From NCBI GenBank assembly GCA_001179505.1, contig CDMY01000257.1, forward strand, positions 62,144 through 126,143: 64,000 nt of DNA, written 5' to 3'. The stretch is from Vitrella brassicaformis. Taxonomy: Eukaryota; Sar; Vitrellaceae. Both the position numbers and the translations under genes were made by a program. Shown here piece after piece: positions 35,025 to 47,900 of the stretch; position 1 is the stretch's first letter, and each line of letters opens with the position of its first letter. Under the pieces are notes generated by a model that saw only the letters and a list, made by a program, of their open reading frames with translations, had not been told where the DNA came from and made no database searches.

Positions 35025-35633
35025 CACATGCATGTGTCTCCACTTCGAATGCAAGTACAGTGCACACGCGCACACACACACACAACGCACATGCATTGCG
35101 TCCGTGCACAGAGAGCGGTCGTGTGTTGGTTGTCTTCTCTATGGAAGACATCCCTCCAAAGGCCTGCCTACTTACTGTCTGTGGTGTCTACTTACTTTGC
35201 TGTGTGTGTCTCTGCCATCGTCAGATAAATTGGGCTGGCACTGTGTGGTGCGTGTGTGTGTGTGTGTTGGGGGCGTGCGAGGGGGGGTACTGTGTGCAGC
35301 TCGTCTTCGTGTGTCGATGCAATCGATGTATGCTGGATTAACATGTCCGTCGGTCGGCGGCGTGAGACACACATGAATAGACATAACCGAGTGATTTTTG
35401 AAGGTGTGTTTGGGCATCACGCGATCGACAACCCCGCGTCATCAAGTGATGCATCGAAACGAGCTGTGCTTCGACCATCGCTTGCTCAGCGAGGTCCCCG
35501 GCAACACAATGCCCATCACACACAAGACACAGGCACCAATCAGCCGATCATCCATCCATCCATCCACAACGCGGGCGTCCGCGCGCACAGAGTGGTCCGC
35601 TCTTCGCCCCGCCAGCTTCCGTGGCTCAGCCGA
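35025..35633. other. Repeat-rich spacer
   Basis: Short CA/GT runs and a CATC run near 35548-35570. No gene is supported. Confidence 0.45.
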
Positions 35634-38600
35634 TCAGCCTTTCTTCTGTCTCTTCTTCCGCTGCTCGTACTCAGCATTGAAGCTCGCCGACGCCTGGGCC
35701 AGCAAGTCGGTGCTCTTGATGCGCTTCTGAGAAGACACACACACCGACCGACCGACCCACATGCACACAGCGACGGGCGGGTTTGTCTCGTTTGTGTGGC
35801 GTGACGCCCACCTGCGCCCTCCTCTTCTCCCTCTCGGCCTCGCTGCCTGTCAGCCCGATGGCACGTTTGGACAGTCGGTCCTCCTTGGCTTGCCTAGGGA
35901 GGGGAGAAAGGCAACACAGACAGACACAGACACCGACACACAGAGACGTACACAGACACAGGCGCATGGCTGTGTGCAGTGTGCCCACTTGTTCTTGTCG
36001 GTGAGCTTCTGCTGCCTGTCGATTGCCTCGTGCAGCGTCATCCGACCCTCACCCTATACGAACCAACACGGCGCACACACGACGCATGGCGATATCGGTG
36101 CCAAGTGAGAGAGAGACCCTGTGCACCCATACCAGTTTGCCCTTGACTGCCTGTTTTCGCCTCCGCTTCTTTGCACCCCGCAGCGCCTTCCGCTCCTCCC
36201 GACTCATCTCGTGCGATGCCTGAACACACACACACACACACCGTAGACCATGAACGAAAGCATCTGACGCTCAATGCGTGTATGCATGACTACGCACCTT
36301 TTCTGGTTCGGGTGCCTTGACCTCCTCGGGGGCCTTTCGCTGAGCATCAGACATTGTCACGGGCCTGCACACACACACACACACACCCTCAATCGCATGA
36401 ATCTATGGATCAGACAGGCTTTGTTCTTCCTTGTTGTGTGTGCACACGTACACTGTGTCTTCGACAGTGATGGCGGCGATGTCCCTGTTGTGGCCGTCGC
36501 CGTGCTTGGGGGGCCGGGGAACGAAGTGCTGGTTGGTCAGGGAGTCCAGCTGGTGCACAAGCTTGGCGAACAGACGGGCCAACTCCTGATACACCCATGC
36601 ATCGCGACACACTCATGTGTGGTACCATGAGGAATGAGCGGCCCCTTACCTGTTTTGACTTGTCTTCTTCCGTTTCCGCCTTGTGTCCTGCAAAAAGACA
36701 CCGACAAGGCGTCCCATCGAACGTGTGCAGCGAGTCATCGTGTACATGTGTGGCTTTGCATCCCACCGAGCAGCTCAGCTTCGTACTGGCGCGAGTAGAT
36801 CTCACCAAGACCCACCTGACAGACACGAGAAGGCAGTCGTGCAGCGCATATGACTTTCCCCCATTCTCCCTAATTGGCTCACTCTGCTCTTTTGGAAGTC
36901 GAGGGTCTCCTCGGCGTTCTCCTCTGGTGCACGAGCTGCTGGTGGGGCCTCCACCCTGACGGACGCACGCGCAGTGTGGAGAGGGAGATAGATGGATGAC
37001 GCGCTGCCCTGTGTGCGGAATTCTGTGTTTTGTACTTTCTGACGACGTCGTCGAAGGCGAGGTCCTGGATGCGCTGACGGATGATCTTCTCTATGATCCC
37101 CGATATGCTGAGGAAACGAATAACAACACAACCCCGTCACCATGATTCAAGGACGGCCAGCTTAGCCAGCTTTGTTCGGTGTCTTACTCTGTCTTTTGCA
37201 GCGCCTCCTGGGCCACATCGAGGTTCTCCTGCACACACACACACACACAGGCACAGGGCCGGTATGTACGCGCATCGAATGACTTCGTGTGCGGTGCCGT
37301 GCGATGTGGTGCTTCCTGACTCCGAGTGTGTCAGGCATGGCGGCCATCTCGGCGCTCTGGGGCGCCGCATACTGAGGCAGCTCCAGATTGATGTCAAGCA
37401 GACTGACACACACACACACACACACAGAGAACCATAACAAATGAGAGGATTGGGTCTCTGTCTGTCTGTCTGTCCGTCCGTCCTTGGCCGCGTACCTGTC
37501 CCTCGGTCTCTGTTTAGCCTGCACCTCGCCCGTCATTGTCCAGTGCTTCGGCGCCAGCGCGTCATCCTCCAACTCATCTACAGACAGCAACATGTCGGTG
37601 GGTGGGGTTTGGAGCTTCTCTGTTTGTCTTTGCCGTCTGTTTGTTCGTACCCACCCACCTACCAATCATGGCTTGGAGTTTCTTGTACCGCTCGTCCAGC
37701 TCCAGCAGGCTGCCCTTCTTGGCGCCTGGCTTGGGCTCGACTGTCTGTGCTGCCTCAGCGCCCCCCTCTTGCTCCTCCTCGGGTATGGTGTCGTCATCAT
37801 CCTCCTCGTCGTCGACGCCAGCCTCCGCCTCGTCTCTCGTCGCTTGGGCAGATGAGTCCTCATCTGCCTCGGCCTCTTGGGCATCATCGTCGCCGTCGTC
37901 AGCCGCTAGGTCGTCTTGTGGTTGCTCGTCACTGTCGTCGCCCTGCCCGCTCTCATCGTCATCTTCCTCCTCACCCTCACCCTCGTCGCTTTGCTGTTGG
38001 TCGGTCTCGCTTTGGTCTTGTTCAGCATCGTTGAGGAGTTCTTGCTGCATCTTGGCGATGAGGTCGACCTCTTCACCCTCCTCCAGCTCCATCTCATCGT
38101 CGTCATCATCGTCGTCCTCCATCGACAAGACTGACACGCAAACAGACACACGGATGGACAGACCATTGACATACCGTGTTTCCTGCTCACTCACCGTTTG
38201 TCTTCTGCGCCATCTTGTCTGCCTTGTCGGACTTCTCGAAGTAGTCACGGTACTTGGTCGACTCATTCTCGGCCTCGCCGCCGTCCTGAGGTCACAGACA
38301 GGGAGAAGATCATAGGCTCGCTGCAGCGGTGTCTGTCTGTCTGTCTGTCTCACACAGACCTGTGTCGGGGCGTACAGGAGGTCTTGCAGCTCTTCGTCCA
38401 CATCAGCATCACCTGCCTCGTCGTCATCCAGCGCACCTCCCTGACGGACGACACACAAAGAAGTCAGAACAGACAGTGGTGTCGGGTGTTGCTGGCCAGG
38501 TGCGTCTGTCGTTGCTTTCTCACCTGTTCTTCTCTCTTTTTGCGCGCCGCTTCGGCCCTCTCAGCCTGCTGCACAAACTCCTCCATCTGAGAAAAGAACA

Positions 38601-39589
38601 CACAGCCATCGACAAGAAGTGATGCATAACACGCCGCTATGCGCTTTTTGTGCCCAATGCACTCCTTCACCTCAGCAAGTTTGAAGAGGTGGTCATCCAC
38701 GACGCTCCCCTTGCCGTGCTTGGCCGACCCCCTCCCACGTCCCGATGCCGCCCTGCTGTCACCTGACGACAGCATGCGCTCCAGCCTCTCGTCCTCTTCG
38801 TCTTCCTCCTCGGCATCGTCTGGGTTGATGTCATCCTGCTGTTCGTCGTGTGTCTGCCGCCGCCTTTGTCTCTTGCTGACAAGTTGCCCCTCCCTTGTGT
38901 GATTGTCTCCTCGACTGCTGTGTGGCCCCCGAGCCCTTTCGCGGGCTTCCACACTCAGCAGCGATAGTGGCACCCCATCGCTGGCATCGTCGGCTCCCTT
39001 GTCGATCGCACCGTTGGTCGCTGTGGCCCTCTTGTGGTGCAGCAGCTTGGCCACCCTCTTGGTCAGCTGCTGCAGCGCGCCTTGATGCTGCAGACATACG
39101 ACACGGAACAAAAAGATGGATCGAGGATCGATGGAAGGCTATGCAAGTGGTGCTAATCTGCGCGGCCCACCTTTGAGTCGATTTGCTCCCACACCTGTTC
39201 CGGCTCAAAGCCATCAATGTGCAGCTCGGTGCCCTTGTGCGCGCCGCCAGGTTGATCTGACCAAGGCGCATGGACATTCACTGAAGCAAGCAACACAAGC
39301 AGCACAAGAATCACAAGCATCACAGCCCTGCGACAGGCATGGCAAGACGATGGATCTCACTGACCCTGTCGGTTGAAGAATCTGGCACACTTGAGGGCCT
39401 CTCCTGTGAGATGGGCGTCGGCGGACACCACCTTCTCGGGGTGCTTCAGCACCTGACATAACCATATCCCATCCAACGATGGATGAATCAAAGCATGTCC
39501 ACTCATTGTGTCTGATCTCAGTGGGCCATTCCCACCTTGTCCACGAGCTCTCCCAGATCAGGGCACTCACTGGACGCACCAAAACTCAT
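35634..39589 (-). CDS. MPP10: U3 snoRNP protein MPP10
   Basis: Many exons run from ATG 39589 (MSFGASSECPDLGELVDKVL) to a TGA at 35634-35636. Hallmarks occur in family order: long Asp/Glu-rich stretches near 37750-38130, then LALKHW-type PKHWTMTGEVQAKQRP (about 37500-37560), IIRQRIQDLAFDDVVRK (about 37035-37095), the LGEIYSRQYEAELL block near 36780-36815, LDSLTNQHFVPRPP near 36500-36545, and a basic tail with EERKALRGAKKRRRKQ and EYEQRKKRQKKG. MPP10 is a scaffold of the small-subunit processome that works with IMP3, IMP4 and U3 snoRNA in 18S pre-rRNA processing in the nucleolus. The N-terminal half is less conserved. The gene is head-to-head with the cyclin, start codons about 200 bp apart. 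UTP21, from the same complex, is also in this window. Confidence 0.85.
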
Positions 39590-39791
39590 CTTCGCGTTTC
39601 AGAAGCGAGAAGCTCCAGACAAGTCACACAACGCCACAGATCACTGTCTGGCTGACCACAGATCCCATTGCCTTCATCCCACCAGGAGCGTGATTTGCTA
39701 GCTCGCATCAGTGGTCCACTTTTCGCCTGAGCTTCCTTCACCGACGAGCATACCTGACTCCCTACTACCCGAAGGAGCCAGCTCAAGAGAT

Positions 39792-41947
39792 ATGGCCCTT
39801 TCTCAGCTCTCAGAGAAGTCTCCGCTGTCGGGTGGCTCCCTCAGCAAGGGAGACTCCCGAGGCGACATCCCCGACCTGGTTGAGGCTGCGGAGACCACGG
39901 AGGCCTTCGTCCCCTGCCTGGCCAAGGTGTTGGACCACCTCATTCAGATGTCCCAGGAGAACATCGGACAGGTGGGTGGGTGGCCACGGGAGGCAGGCCG
40001 AGACAGCATGTGGGAGGGGGGGCGGAGGAAGGGGATGGACGTGGCCGTGTGTGTGGCGGGTGGTGCAGGTGACTCGGTTCCATGCGGTGCGGCCTCCTGC
40101 GATTTCGACGCATGACTATCTGGCGAGGTGGGTGTACACGACGGCAGGCAGCCGCCTGGTGGCACGCGTCTCGCGTGCTGCGGGTGGTCCACGGCCTTCC
40201 TCTGTGTGTGTGGTGTATTTGGTTCAGGATTGCCAAGTACTTCAACTGCAGCCCTGAGTGTTTCGTGTTATCGCTCGTGTACATCGACCGGATTGTCAAA
40301 CTGCACACCGACTTCACCGTCAACAAACTCAACATACACAGGTCGGGGGGCGCACTCACACACAGAGGACACCCCTTCCCCTCCCCTCTTCCTGTCTGTC
40401 TCATGTGTGCGCCATCCATCCCCTGCTGCTGCCTTGGTTGCGTGTGATGTGATAGGTTGTTGCTGACGAGTGTGTTGATGGCGGTCAAGTATTTCGACGA
40501 CCACTACTACAGCAACGCCTACTACGCCCGAGTTGGGGGCGTCAAGACCGAGGAGATGAACCACCTCGAGTCGCACTTCCTCATGCTAGTCAAGTTCCAG
40601 CTGTACGTCACGCCACACGAATACGACCAGTACCGCAAAAACGTCCTCGCAGCCGTACACGGAATGGTAACCACCACCAGCACCACACCAACAACCATAC
40701 CCACCCCTCTCACTTGTCGGTCTCTCCTTCAGGAGCCGTCTAGCGTTAGTTCGCCGACGGCCGTGTCGGCGTCTCCGTCGAGCCTGCTGACGACGCCCAG
40801 CGATGAGTCGGTGGCCAACCCGCCCATGCACCCCATGGCCGCCACCCTGCCCATCGTCAGCACCGCCGCGCCGTTCCCGCCAACCATGCCTTCCTTCTCC
40901 GACTCGGACAGCGACAGCACCCCGCTTCACGGCAATGGTGGCAGTGGCCGTAGCGGCAGTGGTGTCGACAGACGGAGCAGCAAGGACCTGGCGGGCACCT
41001 TTGGGATCGCCCTGCTGCAGCACCAGCAGCGCGTTGAGTGCGGGAGTGTGAGTGTAGGGGGGCTGCCGACCGTGTCCAGCACCCATTGCTACGCGCCATC
41101 GCAGTGTGAGAGTTCCAGCCTGTCGCTGCACTCGTCGAGCAGCTACAGCATGTCGCTGCACACCCTCGCCATCGAGAGGGGACTCAGCGACGTGGCCACC
41201 ATCCACTCCACGGGCTCGCCCCAGTCCACCGCATGCCCCCCACACATGTGGTCGGCCAACCCGGTGCTCTCAGCTTCGTCGCCCGCCGTCGCCCAGTCGT
41301 TCAACAACTGGTCGGCGCCGGCCCCCCCGCCCCCGCCGCACCATGGTTGCCCTTCCCTGCCCCTGTACGCAGCATCGGCTAGCAGCGATCGTTGTGTGTC
41401 GGTGAGTCCGATAGCGCCCCCACCTCCCCCGCCCCCGCCCCCGTCAGAGGGCAGCCGCAGCACGCGTGACGGTAGCGGCGACAGCCTGGCCGACTGGTAC
41501 GACTGCGGTGCCGCCCTCAAGGGGCCGGAGCGAGTGCGGTCGGGTGGGTGTGCTGGTGCTGGTGCTGGTGTGGGTGGGGGCCTGCTGCCCACGCCGCCCC
41601 TCAGTTTTCGCAAGTGTGAGAGGGGCAGCAGTGTCGGCGGAGGATTCGCCCACTCCCACTCGTCCCAGGCCATGCAGCAGCAGCAGCAGCAGCAGCAGCC
41701 CCCACCGCCGCCCTTCCCGCCACCCGCACACAGCGGCCACCATCAGCGGAGCTTCAGCAGCTTCCGGGGCGGCGTGCAGGGTTGCGGGTTCGTGCCGCCC
41801 CCTCCGCCCCCGTACGACAAGGACCATGCGAGTGGCGGTGGTGTGGGGCACATGTCGATGATGATGATGCAGATGCACCACAAGGTGCCGATCGCCAAGG
41901 CGCATGCTGACTACCACCCCAAGATCCAGGTCGTCAGCAACTACTGA
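39792..41947 (+). CDS. Pho80/P-U-type cyclin with long low-complexity C-terminus
   Basis: ATG 39792 is the first true ATG in the frame. Introns sit at about 39972-40068, 40127-40229, 40342-40455 and 40666-40732. The cyclin box matches the Pho80-like (PF08613) type: FHAVRPPAIS, CSPECFVLSLVYIDRIV, LLLTSVLMAVKYFDD, NAYYARVGGV, then MNHLESHFLMLVKFQLYV. Such cyclins activate Pho85/CDK-type kinases in nutrient and cell-cycle control. After the box, about 400 residues are Ser/Pro/Gly/His-rich with poly-Pro runs, an eight-Gln tract (41675-41698) and a Met/His cluster, most likely disordered. The kinase partner is not in the window. Confidence 0.85.
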
Positions 41948-44900
41948 CTGAATCGACCGCCGGGATGGAGCGAGGGTCGGCGGGTGTTGGTGTGCGTGGG
42001 GATAGTACAGCGAGTGAGTGAGTGTGGCGTGACGGCTCGCTCTGTTGGTTGATGGAGGAAGCAAGGAAGAGGGCGATGCCCATGGTGGGGTGGATGGATC
42101 GTTGGATGGGTGGCTGTATCATACTGATGGAATGAATGAGTGGATGAGTCGCGGGTGGGGTGGCGTGCAGACGCAGAAAGAATGGTGGTCAGTCGGGTGT
42201 CTCTCTCTGTCTGTCTGTCTGGTTAGTGTGGTTGTGAGAGCGAGCCAGGGATGCATTGCATTCCATCCGTCGTGCTTGGATGGCATGGCGTGCATGAGTG
42301 TCTCGGCCGGCCGGGTGACGCGCCCCTGTCTCTCGCTGATATTGTGCAGTCAGCGAGAGACAGGGTAAGGCGGCCTTGAGACGCCTGTTGACCGACTGAC
42401 TGACTAATGCTCGCTGGACAGGCAGGCGCGCAGGCAGGCAGGCAGGTGAGCTCTTGTCTCCCTCTCCCTCTCTCTCCCCTGTCGTCTCGTCTCCTTGTGT
42501 AGAATAAGGCTAGATTTGCCTGCCCCCTGCCTGCTCACCTGCCTGCCTGTTTGCCTGTTTGCCTGTTTGCGTGCGTGTGTGGCGTTGTGTGTCTTTTCCC
42601 TTTTTGACCGGCTGACCACCGTTGTATGCCGATTTCATTCATCATGGATTGAATGGATGGATTGACGGATGCACGCCTGATGCATAGATACATAAGTACA
42701 TACGTACATGTCTGTCTGTCTACACATGTATAAGTTACGTACGTGTATTGTATACCTATGTATCTCTCTATATTCAGCTTCCTGTCTGTCTGTCTGTCTG
42801 TATGCCAACCAACAGGAAACAGGATTATCTCACTTTTCCCCGTCTGCCTACGTATCTGTCTGGCCCATTCTTGTCTGTCAGTCTTGTCGGCCTGCCACAC
42901 ACGCCATACCATGTCATGTCATGCCATCTTTCAATCAATGCTATGGATGCGATGCTACTCGTACGTACCTGCTACTTGCTGATGTCGTGCTGCGTGGATG
43001 GATGCGTGCATCTGGATGAATGAGTGAGTGCGGTCGTGCTTTTGATGGGCCGGATGGTGCCATGCGATGCCATGGGCATGGGAGTGAGACAGGGCGCACG
43101 CACGTACGAGCTGATGAGCAATGGGGGGCTGTCCGTCGTCTGCGCGTTATAAGTGAATGGTGAATGGCTACCCTACTGATCTGTCTTGCTGGCGAAGAAA
43201 GAGGGGAGGGAGGGGGAGAGACAGACTGCGTGGCGGCTGGGTGGTGTCGTTCTGCGTACCGTGTACCTATCGTGTATCTATAACGTCTCTTGTCGTGTGC
43301 ACGTACCTGTGTACATGTGTGGCGTGTTGTGTTGTGTTGTGTGTCTTGTCGATTCATCGTTCGTTTTGTCGTTTTGTGCACCCAGCCACTCCACAAAATG
43401 GAGCGGAGCCACTCTGTGCACCTTATCCACACACACACACACGCGCGTATACACACATCATCACACACACATTCCTGTGTGCATACCTGCATGGGTCTTT
43501 GAAGATACCAGAAGGAGAGAGGGGGAGGGGAGAGAGGGGTTGCTGTGTCGGTGTACCTGTCTGTGTGTGTTCTCTACGTGTCAGTACGTCGCTGCTTTTC
43601 CTTGCCTCCGTGCCGCCATCCATCCATCCATTCGGTGGGCAGATTCTCACGAGGGGGGCGGGTGTGGGCGTGTGTGAGGGAGAAGCTGCAGCTGCGGATA
43701 TGAATAAGGCTCGTCTGTCGCGTCTTTCTCTTCTCTCACACCACAGCCACGCCCGTCTACCGATCTCACTTTTTTGCCCCAGCCACCAGCCACAGCTCTG
43801 CCAATTTTCGTATTTCTCGTACTGCTGATGAGTGACGCTTACGTCCCTCAGAGGTTAGGGAGGTAGGTACTACCTGTTCCTTCCTGTCCGCCTCTCTGTC
43901 TGTCTCTCAGTACAAATGTATCTGTGCCTGCTCATCACATCACATGGCATCGGTGCTGTGCCCTTGCCTGCCTCTCGTCCCCTTCTCCTTCCTCTCTGTC
44001 TCTTCTTTTCTCTCAATGTACCATCACTCACTCGTCGATTGACGGCAGGGCGTTTGTACACTACACTACACTACTCACAAGCTCACCCGTCCCCTCCTCT
44101 CCCTCCCCTCCCGCCCTTTTGGCTGAATGGTTGGCGGCCTGACTGGCTATCCGTCCGTCCGTCCGATCAAAGATCGGAAGCACTATTGGCCCTCATCTGA
44201 TGGGGCCTCCCACACGCACAGCAGACAGACATGCCACGCCATGCCACGCCATGCCAGTCGCCGGCCATTCATTCTATCATGATCCATGATGATGCTTCCT
44301 TTGTTGTTTTCATTTTCGTGCGTGTGGCAGGGAGGGAGGGAGGCGCGGGGAGAGAGCACGGCCCCTTTTTTCGCGATAGATAGGCGGGTGGCATGGCATG
44401 GCATTCCGGATGGAAGGGGCCATTTTGGATTCGCTGGCGGCTGGTGGCTGCTGAGGACGCCCCTCTCCCCCTCGGTACGGATGGATCGATCGAATGAATC
44501 AATTAGCGCTCTCTCTCTCTCGTTGACGGCTGATGTGTGCGCATGAGGGTGTATACGGGTGGGTGGTACCAATAGTCGCTGCGGCCTGTCGTATCGTGGT
44601 GTCTTGTGTTGTGTCGAGAGAGAGGACAGACGGACAGACAGACAGACAGATGGCTGGACGGATGGATGGATGGACAGAGACAGACGAGCCCCCGGACCAG
44701 CCCCCGGGGGGCTGGAGAAATGAAGGAAAGATTGATCGATCTGTTGTCGTCCATGTGTCTGATTGATGGATGGATGGCTTTTGCGTTGCGTTGCGTGCCC
44801 GTGATGTAGATCGCTTGTATGCCGACAGACAGACAGACCGACAGGGAGAGGGAGAAGGGGAGTGGGGCGATGTATGTTGATTTGTGTCCGTCCGTCCGTC

Positions 44901-47900
44901 CGTCCGTCCGTCGACCGATCGATTGATCGTTGTGCTGTAGTGAGGAGCATGTGTTCATTCCTTCATTTGCGCGTCATGTCTCGTCATGGCCACGAACGGG
45001 GAGACAGGGAGAGGGAGAGGGAGCAAGGAAGGTAGCCGTCCTTCCAGCGCCAACACGCCCCTCACTCCCTCTCTCTCTTTCTCGCCCTATCTGCCTGCCT
45101 CTTCTTAACGGCTGGCCATCAATGACAGTGACTGACTTGACAGAAGAGTGTTTCTCCCATTTTTGCGCACCCTCCCTCCTGCAGATGGATGGATGGATGA
45201 TTGCGTGTGCTGCCTGCCCTGCCCCGCCCTGCCCCGCCCCGCCCCTTTCCGGGGCGATCCCTTTTTCGACAGACAGGACGGACAGACAGGCACGGCGCAG
45301 AGACGCGCATGCCAATGACAGAAGGATAGACAGATGCACGAGGGGGCTGGGGGCTGGCCGGCCGTCATAATTTTCACGACAACGGGAGGCTGGTGTGTTG
45401 ATGCGTGTATGAGCGGCAAAGAAAGACATTGTTGGTGCACCTGTCTGTCTGAGACATTTGTCTGTGCCATCATCAATCACTCGTGTGAAGGCACGTACAT
45501 ACGTACACACACCTGGCTGCTGGCTGTGTTGCCGTGTTTGCACCGGCGGCCGGCAGCTGGCTGACGATGGGTAGTAACCTGCAGAACAGATGGAGAATCA
45601 TGCGTGGCTACTGGTATGTATATCACTTTCTGATGATGTGCTCACTACTCCTGGACTGACGGACTCACTGACTCACTCACTCACTGACTGACTTGAGTGG
45701 TGTGCAGAGATGCATTCATGCTGCTGCCTGACTGCCTGCTTGCCTGCTGCGTGTGTTGTGTTGTGTTGTGTGTGGTTTTGCCATGACTGACTGACTGACT
45801 GCGTTCCTTCCCGAGTGAGAGTGAGCGAGTGACTAATGCTGCTATTTGTGAGAGCAGAGCACGGAACTCCTGATTGACTGACTGATGATCAAGGCCAGAC
45901 AGACGGACAGACAGACGGACAGCGAGGAGGGGAGAAGGAGAGAGGGGGAGGGGAATGGTTTTGTCGTCTGTCGTCTGCGAACGAATGAATGGATGGATGG
46001 ATGTCGGGGTGTCGGTCGATCGTGGGCGAGTGGGAGGGTGTCTGTATAGGAAGGTCGTGTGTGTCGATTTGTAAACTACTCATATGCGTACGTATGTGTA
46101 AACGGCGGGCGGCAATCCTGGAGGCGTCTCCTTTTTGTATACAACCCATCACACACACACCCACACTGACGCACGCACGCACGATAATTAATTTTGCGGG
46201 CGGCCTTGCTTGCTTCTTTCTTTCTTTGACTTGACGTGTGTGTCGTGTCGCCTGTGTGGCGCTGTAGCCTCCCTCCTGCATGTCGTAAGTGTTGGTTTCT
46301 CTTTTTCCCTCGTCGTTTTGTTTGTTTTTGTCAGTCCGTCAGTTGGTCACACACACAAGCTACTGCTTATGCGTCTCGTGACATCGATCGCACATTGGGC
46401 CTGCTCAAGTGTACGGCTGGTTCTTTCTTTCTGTCTGCCGTCCATTCATTCATTCATTCTCTTTGCCTACCTTGGTCCGTCAGCCACGCACCCATCCAAT
46501 GCATTCACATCACAGACCTGCTGCGTGTGCGGTGCGCCGTCTCTTTTGCCCTTGTTCCCTCCTGCGTGTTGGTGAGTGAGTAAAGGCTGTATACATGTGT
46601 GGTGTACACTTAACAACGTATATCTCTATCTTTCCCTCCCTCCCCGTCATGGCGAATGGTCGACCACACGGCTGCTGGCGACTTTTGACATTTTTCTCCT
46701 CCTCCCAGACACACACATACCATACACGCGCGGATGATCAGGAAGTGAGCGAGCGAGTAAGCGAGTGGGCTGTATTATACCTACCATACCGACAGATGGA
46801 TGGATGGATGGATGGATTGACGTGTGGTGTGTCTGCGAGTGGTGAATGCACATCTACCTGCCTGCCTGCATGCCTACATGGGTGTGTTGTATCGCTTCGC
46901 TGCTCTGCTGCGTTGGTGTTGTTTGTGAAGTGACGACACTCACCCACTACCCACTCACCCATGCCGGCCGTGCATTTGCAGACCCAAAGGCCACAGCCCC
47001 CACCAAACCACACCACACGACGCCACTCACACATCAATTCATCCCACCTTTCGCCCAGTAGCACCTAGGTCCTGCACGCCTGACAGAGAGAGAGGGGGGG
47101 AGGAAGAGAGGGCACATGCAGGCAGCCGTCCTCGCATCTGCGTGCATGACGGTGCAGCCAACGAATGGTTCTTGACTGGACGACCTGACGACGACGACGG
47201 CGATGGCGATTTTTTGGGCCACCCAGTCGACTAACTATTAGTGCTAGCTCACGATTAGGTAAGTAGGTGGGCGGCTCAGCGAGAGATCCATTACAGAGAG
47301 GGGCGAGGGAGGGGGATATTTGTATTCTGTGTATGTATGTATGTGTCCTTGCTGCTGTCTGCCTGCCCGGGGTGGTGCCATGCCCACCCATCCACACACG
47401 CGGAACAGCTCCGGTCTTCCTTTTTTCCCAATGCAGGGCTGCCGGCGGCCGGCCGAAGACAGACAGACAAACAAGGCATGCGTGTCGATCGATGGATTGA
47501 TGTTTACACAATTTTGCGGTTCCGAGCGACCGACCCACCCACCTGCGTGCATATGTGTGTATGTGTCTGTACAGGCTGCGTGTGATGTGTTTCTGTGACG
47601 GCTGGAGGGAAGAACTGTCTTGTGGCTGGCTGTAATTCGCTGACTCCGCTACTCCTCTCGTCGATCTCACTGACTTGACTGACGATGATTGACCACTGAA
47701 TGCACTGTCCATACGTCCACACATGCACCTCGACGTCACTCGTCCCCTGTTTGGAAAAAAATAAGATAGCGCAGTGCAGTGCAGTGCCTATTCTGCCTAG
47801 CCTGTCTGTCAGTCGGTCTATCTGTCTGTCTATCTGCCCGTCCTCCCTTCTAGTCTGAGAGTCTCCGGCTCGCTCACCCCATCCAGCTACTCACTTGCCC

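Noticed and set aside
35540-38458. Acidic ORF at 37.6-38.5 kb as a stand-alone gene
   Set aside because: It is the central acidic exons of MPP10, flanked by introns that join conserved MPP10 blocks.
13125-39713. Open frames whose apparent start is not ATG (for example 39711, 12054)
   Set aside because: They begin at GTG or TTG. Real ATG starts downstream (39792; 12033) were used for the annotated genes.
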